DNA from: Rhodospirillaceae bacterium
GTDB lineage: Bacteria; Pseudomonadota; Alphaproteobacteria; Thalassobaculales; Thalassobaculaceae
Direction: 5' to 3'
Assembly (NCBI GenBank): GCA_018401495.1
Contig: JAGYJX010000018.1
Location: 113,391 to 177,390 of the forward strand
DNA: 64,000 nucleotides
In this document: one piece after another, positions 9,307 to 18,172 of the stretch
Layout: each line of letters begins with the position of its first letter
Numbering within the stretch: position 1 is the stretch's first letter
Made by a program: the position numbers and the translations under genes
Notes under the pieces: model-generated
Databases searched by the model: none
What the model saw: only the letters and a program-made list of their open reading frames with translations
What the model was told of the DNA's origin: nothing

Positions 9307-9834
9307 ATGGCAGAGACGGTCGAAACGCGGTCCACGGGACGCGGCGACGCTCCAGGTCTGGTCGCGCTTTACAGAGCCGCCTTCCCCGCCGAGGACCTGT
9401 GGCCGCTGGTCCGGCGCCTGCTCGCCGAGGCGCCCGGCGCCCTGTCGCTCGCGGCGGTGACCGCGGACCGCATCGTCGGCCACATCCTGTTCACGCCATG
9501 CGGGATCGGCGACCACGACGGCCGGGTCGCCCTCCTCGGCCCGCTTGCCGTCGCCCCCTCGGCGCAACGCCGGGGCATCGGCGGTCTGCTGGTTCGCGAC
9601 GGCTTGGGGCGCCTCGGGCAATCCGGGATGGCCAAGGCTCTCGCGCTCGGCGACCCCGGCTACTACGCCCGCTTCGGCTTCGCGCCGGAGGCCGCGACGT
9701 TGCCGCCCTACGAACTGCCGGCGGAATGGGCCGGCGCCTGGCAGTCGATCGACCTCGGCGGCGATCCGGGCGACCTCAGCGGCATCCTGCGCCCACCGGC
9801 CGCCTGGCTCGAGCCGTCCCTGTGGCGGCCGTAG
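9307..9834 (+). CDS. GNAT-family N-acetyltransferase (YhbS-like)
   Basis: An intact gene of 175 residues. The acetyl-CoA binding motif reads PLAVAPSAQRRGIGGLLVRD (near residues 79-98), with the characteristic R-x-x-G-I-G loop, and the later motif GDPGYYARFGFAP is typical of YhbS-like acetyltransferases. The substrate is unknown and could be a small amine or a protein N-terminus. The ATG follows GGAGAGGACCCC. It starts 26 bases after the regulator gene on the same strand and may be co-transcribed with it. Confidence 0.8.
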   Translation: MAETVETRSTGRGDAPGLVALYRAAFPAEDLWPLVRRLLAEAPGALSLAAVTADRIVGHILFTPCGIGDHDGRVALLGPLAVAPSAQRRGIGGLLVRDGLGRLGQSGMAKALALGDPGYYARFGFAPEAATLPPYELPAEWAGAWQSIDLGGDPGDLSGILRPPAAWLEPSLWRP

Positions 9835-9930
9835 ATCCGGCGCGGGGCCGCGTCCAGGGGACGGTCGCCGCCGGCCCGGGGCGGTCGCTGCGGCCGGCTA
9901 CACGCGGTGGACACGACCCTTGCAATACGA

Positions 9931-12568
9931 TCAGTACTTTACCCAATCGGACTGAAGGAAGACTTGTGCGTCGACCGGCCGATGGTAGAGGTAGGCCCTG
10001 CGCCTCGTCGCAGGAAAGCCCGGCAAGCACCGCCGATTCACGCACGTTTTCAATTCCCTCGGCGATGACCGGCATTTTGAGATTGTGGGCGAGTTCGACG
10101 ATGAACTTGACCACCTCGCGCTTGTTCTCATGCGCATCGATGTCCGTGATGAAGCTGCGATCGATCTTCAGCCGGCTCGCCGGTATGTTGAGCATCTGGC
10201 TTAACGATGAGTAGCCGACGCCGAAATCGTCCAGCGCGACCTCGAAACCGAGCGCGATCAGTTCGCGGAGTTTTTCGGCGGAGGCCTCCCAGTCGTCCAT
10301 GATTGCGGTTTCGGTGATTTCGAGCTCCACGAAATTTCTGGGAACGCCGCTGTCGTCGACGATCGCCTTCACCTTCTCCACGAAACCGGGCAGGGCAAAT
10401 TCCCGCGCGGAGATATTGACTCCGGTCCGCAGATAACTGCCGTGCCTTGCGAGCCACCCACGGTTGAAAGCCAGGGTCTCGCCGAGCATCCAATCGCTGA
10501 TCCGCTCTATCAGATCGGTTCTCTCGACCGTCGGGATGAACTCCGCCGGCGACAGCCACCCGCCCTCGGGCCTGGGCCACCTGATGAGGGATTCGGTACC
10601 GCGGATGGAACCGTCGGAGATCCGCACCTGGGGTTGCACGAAGAGGCGGAACTCCGAGTGATCCAGCGCGTGACGCGCCTTGATCAGGAGTTCCGTCTGG
10701 TTGCGCATCGTGGCGACCGAACTCACGGAACAGAGACTGGTTTGCCGGACCCCTCTCGAACAGGCCTGGTCCGTGAGGACCTCGAGGATGTTGAATGCCT
10801 TGGCCGGGTCCGCTTCATCGCTCGGGAAAACCATGGCCCCGACCGACAAGCTGACCGGAAACGCGCTGCCTCCGATGGCGATCGGTGTCTCCGCCATGGA
10901 ATCGGCCAGCTTGCGGATCCGCGCCTCCGAATAGTCGGCCATATCGGGCAGAACCAGCACGAACCGGTCGGCGCCCGTTCGGGCGATGAACTCGGCCTGG
11001 GGGAAACCGTCGACGAGGGTTTTGGCCACCCCCTCGACGATCGCCGACGCAACCTCCGACCCGAACGTGCCGCTGGTCTCGTTGTAATCGTCGATCGCAA
11101 ACTGGAGCAGGGTGAACTGGTTGCCGGGTCCATCGGGCATGACCGAACCGGCATCTTCGAGGAACCTGAGGAACGACGTCGCGTTGCGGAGACCGGTCAG
11201 CTCGTCGTAGAAGGCCAGACGCTGAATCCGGGCCTCGGCTTCCTTCTCGCCGGTCAAGTCGTGGATGAAGCCGGCAAAGATCTTCTGCCCCTCGATGACC
11301 GTCTCGCTGACCGACAGACGCAGCGGGAGCAGGGTGCCGTCCTTCCGCTTTCCGAGAACCTCGCGGCCGATGCCGACGATGCGCGGCGCACCGCCACCCA
11401 TGTAGCGCTTGAGGTAGCCGTCATGCAGTTCCGCGTCCCTGCTGTTCATGAGCAAGCTCACGTTCTTGCCGATGAGTTCCGTTTCGCTGCTGAATCCGAA
11501 CAGGCGGAGCAGCGACGCGTTTACCTGACGGATCGTGCCTTGGGCGTCGATCAGGGCAAACCCGTCGACCGCGCTTTCAAGCACCGTGGCGTTCTGCACG
11601 CTCTGCTGGTGGAGCCGGACCTCGCTTCGCCGATGGGCCTTACGAAGCCTCTGCAGGAGCACGATGAGAACCCCGGAGCCCAGGAGGAAAAGCGCGATAA
11701 CGATGGAGAGGGCTTCTGCCTGCGGCTTCCAGTCGTCGGAGAGAATGGCATCGAGATCCGCCGCGATACGGATCGAGGAGAACCCGGCGAGGCCGGATAC
11801 CTCCACATCCCGATGGAGCCTGCCGATGGCCTCGGAGCTGCGTAGCAGGGATTCGGCCGCGGCACCGGATAGCTGCCGATACGCGCCGCCGTTGAGCCGC
11901 GTGATGAGCGAGACGGTGTCCCCCGAGCGAGCGACCGGCCACGCGTTGAACCTGTCGTCAAAGGTCAGGGCTCGGAAGGAATGGGCGAGCCAGTCCTCGC
12001 CGAGCTTGAACACGGCGTAGCCGGGCGATGAGTCGGGGCCAAGATCGAGCGGGACCCAGAAGGAAAAGAGCCTGCGGCCGCGCAAGGTCCCGATCGTACC
12101 GAGCGTCAGACCGGCGGCGTAGGTCAGGTCACCGGCAAAGGCCGGGGGAGGCAGCACCATGTCTGCGTGGAAGCGGCCGGGAGGGCCGTTGGACGCGTAG
12201 AGCACCTTGCCGTTCCGGTCGGCCACGACGACCCCCTCGAGTTCCGGATTCTGGTCCACGAGATCGATCAGGAAGCCGGAAAAGGAGGCTTCGTTCTGCC
12301 GGCTGAAGCCATTCAGGGCCAGCAGGAGGACACGCCTGCGCAGGACCTCGTTCCAGTTTTGGATTTTGAAGACGGAATCGCGGAATTCGCCGCCCAGTTC
12401 CCGCGCGATCCCGTCGAGATGCGCTTTGGCATAGCGGACCGTCACGGATCTGAGATCCCAGAGATGCGCGACGGACCCGATACAAAGCCCGACGAACACA
12501 ACCGCGATCGCGGCAATGGCCACGCTCGACCACGACCCAGTGGGAAGCGTCTCGCGAACGCTATTCAT
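9931..12568 (-). CDS. Membrane-anchored PAS-GGDEF-EAL protein with FixL-like haem PAS (one frame break)
   Basis: About 879 residues. Transmembrane helices near 14-36 and 286-308 flank a periplasmic domain of some 250 residues. A PAS domain (330-440) carries the FixL haem pattern: H382, R388 and R402 at the spacings known for His200, Arg206 and Arg220, with the His214 position now arginine. The GGDEF motif is degenerate (RTGADRF), so cyclase activity is unlikely. The EAL domain keeps ESLIRW, EITETAIMDD, LDDFGVGYSSL, KIDRSFI and VIAEGIEN, consistent with an active c-di-GMP phosphodiesterase. A break near 10003 separates the last residues (YLYHRPVDAQVFLQ, ending DWVKY). The start overlaps the binding-protein gene by eight bases, implying translational coupling. 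Confidence 0.85.
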
Positions 12569-13646
12569 GCTTGAGGTGGTTCAGCAGGACAGGGGACTGC
12601 GGAACCGACATCCGGTCGATCGTGTCGAGCGCGGCTTCCCGGGCGCCGGACGCATCGAACTCGACGATCCGCATGCCGCCTTCCTTTCGCAACCATTCCA
12701 GATCGGCCGCCTGGTCGGCGCGGGCTTTCGCACAGCCCCAGCGCGACGCCTGCTTCGCCGCCTCCTCGATCTGCCCGACACGGGCGGGCGAAAGCCGCGC
12801 TAAGCGATCCTCGGACATGAGGATGAACTGGTACTGCACATAGTGCCGGGTCAGCATCAGGTAGGGCTGAACGTCGTAGAGCCCGAGGTCGCGGATGAAG
12901 CTCGGTGGATTTTCCTGCCCGTTCACCTGCCCAGCTTCCAGCGCGCTCTTCAGCTTCGGGAACGGAACGTTGACGACACTGGCACCGAGCTTGCGCCAGA
13001 ATTCTGTCCAGACCGGATCGGGCGGGAGACGAAGCTTGAACCCCGTCAGGTCACCCAATTCCCTGACCGGATCGCGGCCCGTCAGGAACCTCTGTCCGAT
13101 GCAGTGCCGGCTGATGATCCGCAAGCCATACTCGGACAACGCCCCGGCCACGGCCTCCCCGACCGGCCCCTCGTGCATCCTCTCGGCGGCCTCGAAGTCC
13201 GCATGGAGGAAGGGCAGGCCCAGCGCCTGAAATTCCGGCAGAAGGCTGCCGATGAAGAGGTCGCCTGTCAGGGCGAACTCGATCTCTCCCGACAAGAGCT
13301 GACGGACATTCTGTCGTTCGTCACCGAGAGTGGCGCCATGCACGATGGTGAAGGCCCCGCTCTGGCCGCCGTCATCCGCAAGGGCATCGACGAATTTGTG
13401 AGCGATCTCGTCGGGAAGGCTGCCCTCGGGAAACATGTGCGCCAGGATCGGACCGCGTTCGTCAGAGGCCGCTCCGGAGCCGGAAAGGAGCAAGAAGGCA
13501 GACACGCAAGCCGAGAGAACACGGCGGTGAAGCCGGCCCCCTGAACCCGCCCTGCGTGTGTTTCTTGCCGGTTTGACAGTTCCCGCTGGCACGTTTCCTT
13601 GCCCCGCCAACCCTGTTTGTCGACCGTCCAGGCCGGTTACTTTCAA
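12561..13646 (-). CDS. DctP-family TRAP-type periplasmic solute-binding protein
   Basis: 361 residues as drawn. A hydrophobic signal segment (VLSACVSAFLLLSGSG) ends near residue 60, followed by the DctP fold: LAHMFPEGSLPDEIAHKF, the ligand arginine region LTGFKLRLPP, and ALEAGQVNGQENPPSFI. Family members bind carboxylates or related solutes. The signal peptide starts late, so the true start is probably internal; a GTG about 20 codons in is possible. No TRAP membrane components (DctQ/DctM) are nearby. Its stop lies inside the start of the PAS-GGDEF-EAL gene, so it may serve as that receptor's ligand sensor rather than as a transporter part (inference). Confidence 0.8.
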   Translation of the reverse strand: MKVTGLDGRQTGLAGQGNVPAGTVKPARNTRRAGSGGRLHRRVLSACVSAFLLLSGSGAASDERGPILAHMFPEGSLPDEIAHKFVDALADDGGQSGAFTIVHGATLGDERQNVRQLLSGEIEFALTGDLFIGSLLPEFQALGLPFLHADFEAAERMHEGPVGEAVAGALSEYGLRIISRHCIGQRFLTGRDPVRELGDLTGFKLRLPPDPVWTEFWRKLGASVVNVPFPKLKSALEAGQVNGQENPPSFIRDLGLYDVQPYLMLTRHYVQYQFILMSEDRLARLSPARVGQIEEAAKQASRWGCAKARADQAADLEWLRKEGGMRIVEFDASGAREAALDTIDRMSVPQSPVLLNHLKHE

Positions 13647-13797
13647 GGACTCGGCACCGGACCGTCACATACCCAGCATTGTTGCCTCATGCCCAGATCC
13701 AAAAGCACCGTTATCGCGCTAAATGCAAACAAATGATTAGGGACTGACTGGAACGTGGAGATCATATTCAGGCGGCCAATGCGGTCGCGGCCGCACC

Positions 13798-14055
13798 TCA
13801 TCGGCGCCTTGTGTTCCCAGCCAGGCGCAGCCGCGCAGCGTCTTTGTCGCCGCCGGTGAAGGCCGTGACGGTCGTGTCGAAGTCCCGGCTCAATCGGTGG
13901 TGCGCGTCGTTGACCGGACGGTGTGGCGGGTCAAGCACCGCGACCAAGCCGCCGAAGCGGCGGATCCGCCCGTCGCTCGCCGTCGTGGCCCCGATCGGCT
14001 CTTCATGATGACGAGGGCCGTCGGGCACGCAGCGGCGCACGAAGGCGGTATCCAT
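13798..14055 (-). CDS. Unrecognised short gene, possibly the end of a frame-broken longer one
   Basis: The frame begins MDTAFVRRCVPDGPRHHEEP and encodes 85 residues with codon use like real genes. A second open segment on the same strand (14299 to about 14080) could join it after a one-base shift near 14070, reading through RLPAIDLG into the ATG. I recognise no family. It may be a remnant lying between the tRNA gene and the binding-protein gene. The rest of 13647-14339 shows no other gene; 13660-13760 is AT-richer and probably holds the promoter of the binding-protein gene. Confidence 0.3.
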   Translation of the reverse strand: MDTAFVRRCVPDGPRHHEEPIGATTASDGRIRRFGGLVAVLDPPHRPVNDAHHRLSRDFDTTVTAFTGGDKDAARLRLAGNTRRR

Positions 14056-14304
14056 GCCGAGGTCGATCGCCGGCAGGCGCCAGGGCCTCGGGCACCGCCG
14101 GCCTGACCGGCGATGTCGCTTCGCGGCTGTTGCGGCGAACCGCCGCCAGCGACACGACGCCCCGGGACAAGACCGTGGCGCGGCACACCCGCGGGACCAC
14201 GGGGGACGTTCGACCGCACCGGCCCGCGCCCGCCCTCGTCGCCGCGCCTGCGTGGGATCTGCGTGGGGCCTTGGAACGTCGACTCCACACCCCAGACATG
14301 GCGA

Positions 14305-14333
14305 GGCCCCGAAAGCCGTTGGCTTTCAGGGCC
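14305..14333 (-). terminator. Hairpin just downstream of tRNA-Arg
   Basis: Left arm 14305-14317 and right arm 14321-14333 pair at 12 of 13 positions around a three-base loop. The hairpin begins seven bases past the tRNA 3' end. No U-run follows in the direction of transcription, so it may stop polymerase weakly or act in 3' processing. Confidence 0.4.
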
Positions 14334-14339
14334 TCAGAA

Positions 14340-14416
14340 TGGCGCGCCCGAGAAGATTCGAACTCCTAACCTCCTGATCCGTAGTCAGGTGCTCTATCCA
14401 GTTGAGCTACGGGCGC
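14340..14416 (-). tRNA. tRNA-Arg (anticodon ACG)
   Basis: The 77-base gene reads GCGCCCG at its 5' end, pairing with CGGGCGC near its 3' end, followed by discriminator G and an encoded CCA. The D arm contains AGCTCAACTGGATAGAGC. The anticodon stem CCTGA/TCAGG encloses the loop CTACGGA with anticodon ACG, whose A34 is normally deaminated to inosine to read CGU, CGC and CGA. The T arm contains GTTCGAATC. All stems form, so the gene appears functional. It lies alone, with a possible promoter at 14449-14477. Confidence 0.95.
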
Positions 14417-14448
14417 GTATCGCGGGACATGTCCCCCGAAGGACGCGC

Positions 14449-14477
14449 AAGCTACTCAAACGGGTTTGCCTTGGCAA
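14449..14477 (-). promoter_or_regulatory. Possible promoter of tRNA-Arg
   Basis: On the minus strand TTGCCA is followed after 17 bases by TAGCTT, with the tRNA 5' end about 33 bases further on. The -35 matches the sigma-70 consensus well and the -10 only partly. Confidence 0.35.
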
Positions 14478-14512
14478 GTGCCGAGGCCGACAAAATGCTC
14501 GGGCAAAATAAC

Positions 14513-14541
14513 TTGTTCTGATTCCGGGGTTTAAGTACTAT
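14513..14541 (+). promoter_or_regulatory. Possible sigma-70 promoter of the lipoprotein gene
   Basis: TTGTTC and TACTAT are separated by exactly 17 bases in a locally AT-rich patch. Transcription would start near 14548, giving a leader of about 140 bases before the GTG at 14688. Confidence 0.4.
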
Positions 14542-14687
14542 CGCTAACACGATTCGCGCCACTGCACGTGATCGGCGTGAGATGGCACGGGCTCGATCGA
14601 TCGAGCGTGCGACGGGGACGGGCGGTCGTGGCGCGGTGGGGGTATCCGGGGTGCCCACCCCGGAAAGGGACAACAAGGGAAGACGCG

Positions 14688-15867
14688 GTGACCGTATCGT
14701 TCCACTCGTTGCGTCGCCTCGCTGCGATCGGCGTGGGCGTGCTTGCCCTGGCGGGTTGTTCTGGCGACTCGCTCTGGCCGTCGCTCAGCGGCGAACCGCC
14801 GGCGGCGCAGGGCTCCGCCCAGTCGATCCCGATCCGGCCCTCGCAGGGCGAGATCGCCAGCGAACCGCTGAACGCGCCGCCACAGCTCGGGCGCACCAAT
14901 TTCAACATCACGCCGCCGCAGCCCGGCCAGCCGACCGGCACCTTCGTCGGGCAGAAGGTCGACCAGCTGCGCCAGGACCTGTCGCGCCTGCAGGATTCGG
15001 TGCGGGCCCAGAACACCTCGCTGCAGCAGCTGCGCGAGCAGACCGTGCAGAACGCCATGGGCTACCACTCGACCGTCGCGGGCATCGAGTCGCGCCTGCA
15101 GATCGGCACCACCCCCGGCAACCCGATGCTGGTCGACGCCTGGAGCCGCGCCCAGCGCGAGCTCGAGATGGTCAACGGCGACATCGGCCTGATGAACGGC
15201 CTCGCCAACCGCGTCTCGGCCGACGCCGCGCTGTCGACCTACATGCTGGAATCGGTGCGCGCCGCCTACGGCCTGTCCGGCGCCGTCGAGGAAGACCACC
15301 GCCAGCTCGCGGTGCTGGAGGACGACACCAACCAGACGGTGGTGCTGGTCGACCGCCTGCTGACCGAGTTGAGCGACGACATCCGCCGCCAGAGCGCCTA
15401 CGTCGCCAACGAGCGCCAGGACCTCAACACCCTGGCCGTGGCGATCAAGCACGGCGAGCTGTTCGGCACCAGCCTGGCCAACCGCGCCCTGCCCGCAGAG
15501 CGGGGCGAGCTTCGCGCCGACCCCGACCGCCTCGACCCGCGGCGGCTTCGCGGCGCAGCCGCCGAGCGGCGCCCGCTGGTGGTGATCCGCTTCGACCGCC
15601 CGAACGTCCAGTACGAGCAGCCGCTGTACAGCGCCGTCAGCCGGGCGCTGGAGCGCCGGCCCGACGCGTTCTTCGACGTCGTCGCGGTCAGCCCGCAATC
15701 CGGCGAACGCCGGCCGGGCCGCGCTCGACACCAACGCCGCGCGCCGCAACGCGCAGGGCGTGCTGCGGGCGCTGACCGACATGGGCCTGCCGACCAGCCG
15801 GGTGGCGATGTCGGCCACCACCGCCGCCGACGCCGAGACCAACGAGGTCCGGATCTTCGTGCGCTGA
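14688..15867 (+). CDS. Envelope lipoprotein with coiled coil and OmpA-like C-terminus (one frame break)
   Basis: About 393 residues. A basic start and hydrophobic helix lead to the lipobox LALAGC, so the protein is probably lipid-anchored. A proline-rich linker is followed by a coiled coil (QKVDQLRQDLSRLQDSVR) and a long helical middle region. The C-terminal part, RPLVVIRFDRPNVQYEQPLY and later RNAQGVLRALTDMGLP, resembles the OmpA-type peptidoglycan-binding fold. It is reached only by a frame change near 15713, and the end reads TNEVRIFVR. The GTG start is preceded by AAGGGA; the longer frame from 14568 lacks a signal. Likely role: linking envelope layers (inference). Confidence 0.65.
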
Positions 15868-15942
15868 CCGGAGCCGGCCAGACTCAACCGGAAGCCAACC
15901 CGGACGGGCGGACCGCCCGTTCACCGATCGGGAGTTGCAGCG

Positions 15943-16449
15943 ATGGCCGAAGGCGCGTCGCCGGAGAAGGCGTTTCCGGTCTCCTGGGAGGAACTGCACC
16001 GCACCGGCAAGGCCCTGGCCTGGCGGCTGGTCGACGTCGGGCCGTTCCACGGCATCGTCGCGATCACCCGCGGCGGCCTGGTGCCGGCCGCGATCGTGGC
16101 GCGCGAACTGGCGGTCCGGGTGGTCGACACGGTGTGCGTCACCACCTACGGCACCGACGGCGACGACAAGAAGCGCGGAGTGCCGGTCATCGTGAAGCCG
16201 CCCTCGGTCGAGGGCGACGGCGAGGGCTGGCTGATCGTCGACGACCTGGTGGACACCGGCGTGACCGCCCGCGCCGTGCGCGCGCTGCTGCCGAAGGCGC
16301 ATTTCGCGACCATCTACGCCAAGCCGGCGGGCCGGCCGATGGTCGACACCTTCGTCACCGAGGTCAGCCAGGACACCTGGATCTACTTCCCCTGGGATCT
16401 CGAGCACCGGCCGGTCGATCCGATCGCGGCACTCCGGCCCCGCCCCTGA
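15943..16449 (+). CDS. gpt: Xanthine-guanine phosphoribosyltransferase
   Basis: An intact 168-residue protein, matching the usual Gpt length of 150-170. It transfers phosphoribose from PRPP to xanthine or guanine in purine salvage. The PRPP-binding signature [14 protein letters not shown] lies near residues 95-108. Preceding motifs include [19 protein letters not shown] and the C-terminal [12 protein letters not shown], both typical of Gpt. It follows the lipoprotein gene by 75 bases and converges on panC. Confidence 0.9.
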   Translation: MAEGASPEKAFPVSWEELHRTGKALAWRLVDVGPFHGIVAITRGGLVPAAIVARELAVRVVDTVCVTTYGTDGDDKKRGVPVIVKPPSVEGDGEGWLIVDDLVDTGVTARAVRALLPKAHFATIYAKPAGRPMVDTFVTEVSQDTWIYFPWDLEHRPVDPIAALRPRP

Positions 16450-16499
16450 CGGCCCCATGACGGCCCAGCCCTTACGGCTGAACCCGACCCTGATCCGGC

Positions 16500-17375
16500 C
16501 TAGACCACCGGCACGTTGTCGATCAGCCGGACGTCGCCGAGCCACGCCGCCGCCAGGACCCGGGCCGGGGAACCGGCGCGGCCGACCGGCTCGAGCGTGA
16601 CCGGGTCGCGGACGTCGAGATAGTCGACCTCGCCGAACCCCGCCTCGCGCAGCCGACCCCGCCCCCAGGCGGCTTCGGTCGCCGGATCGCTGGCACCATC
16701 GGCGAGCCGCGCCGCCATCCGGGTCAGGGTGCGGTGCAGGACCGGGGCCAGGGCGCGCTCCGACGGCGACAGCCGGACGTTGCGGGACGACAGCGCCAGG
16801 CCGTCCGGCTCGCGCACCGTCGCCACCGGCACCACCTCGACGCCGAGGTCGAGGTCCTCGGCCATCCGGGTGACCACCAGCAGTTGCTGGTAGTCCTTTT
16901 CGCCGAAATAGGCCCGGTGCGGGCGCACCAGCGCGAACAGCTTGGCGACCACGGTCGTCACCCCGTCGAAGAAGCCGGGTCGATGCGCCCCCTCCATCGG
17001 TTGCCCGAGCGCGCCGGCGCGCACCGTGGTCTGGAACCCGGGCGGGTACACCACCTCCGGCGACGGCACCCAGGCGAGATCGGCGGCCTCCTCGGTCAAG
17101 GCGGCGAGATCGTCGTTCTCGGTCCGGGGGTAGGTCGCCAGATCCTCGCTCGGCCCGAACTGCCGCGGGTTGACGAAGATCGACACCACAACCCGGTCGG
17201 CGCCCGCCCGTGCCGCCCTGACCAGGGCGCGATGACCGTCGTGGAGCGCGCCCATGGTCGGCACCAGCGCCACCGTCGCCCCCTCCCGGCGCCACGCCTC
17301 GACCCGGCGGCGAACCGCCTCCGGCACGCGCGCCACCTCGATCCCGAGGCCGGGAATGCCGCTGCCGATGCTCAT
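16500..17375 (-). CDS. panC: Pantothenate synthetase
   Basis: 291 residues from the ATG at 17375. It condenses pantoate and beta-alanine with ATP to form pantothenate. The motifs are clear: PTMGALHDGHRALV (the ATP-binding HIGH-type site), VVSIFVNPRQFGPSEDL, FFDGVTTVVAKLF, YFGEKDYQQL and LSSRNVRLS. An alternative ATG at 17411 would add twelve residues and also has a plausible ribosome-binding site. It follows the Fnr-type regulator gene by about 65 bases on the same strand; panB is not in the window. Confidence 0.9.
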   Translation of the reverse strand: MSIGSGIPGLGIEVARVPEAVRRRVEAWRREGATVALVPTMGALHDGHRALVRAARAGADRVVVSIFVNPRQFGPSEDLATYPRTENDDLAALTEEAADLAWVPSPEVVYPPGFQTTVRAGALGQPMEGAHRPGFFDGVTTVVAKLFALVRPHRAYFGEKDYQQLLVVTRMAEDLDLGVEVVPVATVREPDGLALSSRNVRLSPSERALAPVLHRTLTRMAARLADGASDPATEAAWGRGRLREAGFGEVDYLDVRDPVTLEPVGRAGSPARVLAAAWLGDVRLIDNVPVV

Positions 17376-17440
17376 GGGGATCTCCGGATCCAGAGGAGGC
17401 TCGACGCTCATCGGCCGCTCCGACGACGGGGCGCCGGGGC

Positions 17441-18172
17441 TCAGCCCTCGGCACATTCCTCGAGGGCTGCCCGGTCGCGCAAGGCAACCCGCCCCTGGGG
17501 CTGCAGCGAGATCAGCCCGGTGGTCTTGAACTGGGTGATCGTCCGGCTGACGGTCTCGGTGGTCAGGCCGAGATAGTCGGCGATGTCGGCCCGGCCCATC
17601 GGCAGCGCCACCGGGTCGCCCGGCAGGTGCCGGGCCTCCTGGCGGCGGCTGAGCTGCAGCAGGAACGAGGCGACCTTCTCGGTCGCGGTCTTGCGACCAA
17701 GAAGAACCATCTGGTCCTGCGCCGCCGCCAGCTCGTTCGAGGCCATCGCCAGCAGCCGGCGCTCGAGCTTGGGAATTTCGGCGAACAGGCTCTCCAGCGG
17801 GCGCCGCGGGAAGCGGCACAGCCTCACCGCCGTCAACGCCTCCGACGAGCAGGCGTAGCGGTCGCGCGAGGTCAGGCCGAGCAGATCGCCGGGAAACAGA
17901 AAGCCGGTCACCGCCCGGCGGCCGTCGGACAGCAGCTTGTAGAGGCGCACCGCCCCGATGCTGACGCTGAACACGTGATCGGCCGGCTGGCCTTCCTCGG
18001 TGATCGGCGCCCCGGCCTCCAGCTCGACGAAGCGGTGGATCCCGGTCAGCCGCTGCATCTCGGCGCCGTCGAGCGGCGCGCACACCGTGAACTGCCGAAC
18101 GGTGCACTGGGCGCACTGTTCCGGCATCTGGGCGCCGACGCCTGTGGCCTCGGCGGCTGGGACAGGCTCCAC
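17441..18172 (-). CDS. Crp/Fnr-family oxygen-responsive regulator (FnrN-type)
   Basis: 243 residues from a GTG at 18172 that has AGGAGG eight bases upstream. Cysteines at about 20, 23 and 31 (CAQCTVRQFTVC) plus an internal cysteine in RYACSSEAL match the four ligands of the Fnr [4Fe-4S] cluster. A cyclic-nucleotide-binding-type barrel follows, then the recognition helix TTETVSRTI with the E-SR residues that read TTGAT half sites. It therefore probably activates microaerobic or anaerobic genes. The frame is open upstream into the histidine kinase gene with no stop between them (see findings). Confidence 0.85.
   Translation of the reverse strand: MEPVPAAEATGVGAQMPEQCAQCTVRQFTVCAPLDGAEMQRLTGIHRFVELEAGAPITEEGQPADHVFSVSIGAVRLYKLLSDGRRAVTGFLFPGDLLGLTSRDRYACSSEALTAVRLCRFPRRPLESLFAEIPKLERRLLAMASNELAAAQDQMVLLGRKTATEKVASFLLQLSRRQEARHLPGDPVALPMGRADIADYLGLTTETVSRTITQFKTTGLISLQPQGRVALRDRAALEECAEG

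Noticed and set aside
14340..14416. Integration site of a mobile island at tRNA-Arg
   Set aside because: No second copy of the tRNA 3' end and no integrase gene are found nearby; xerD at 29428 is a housekeeping recombinase.
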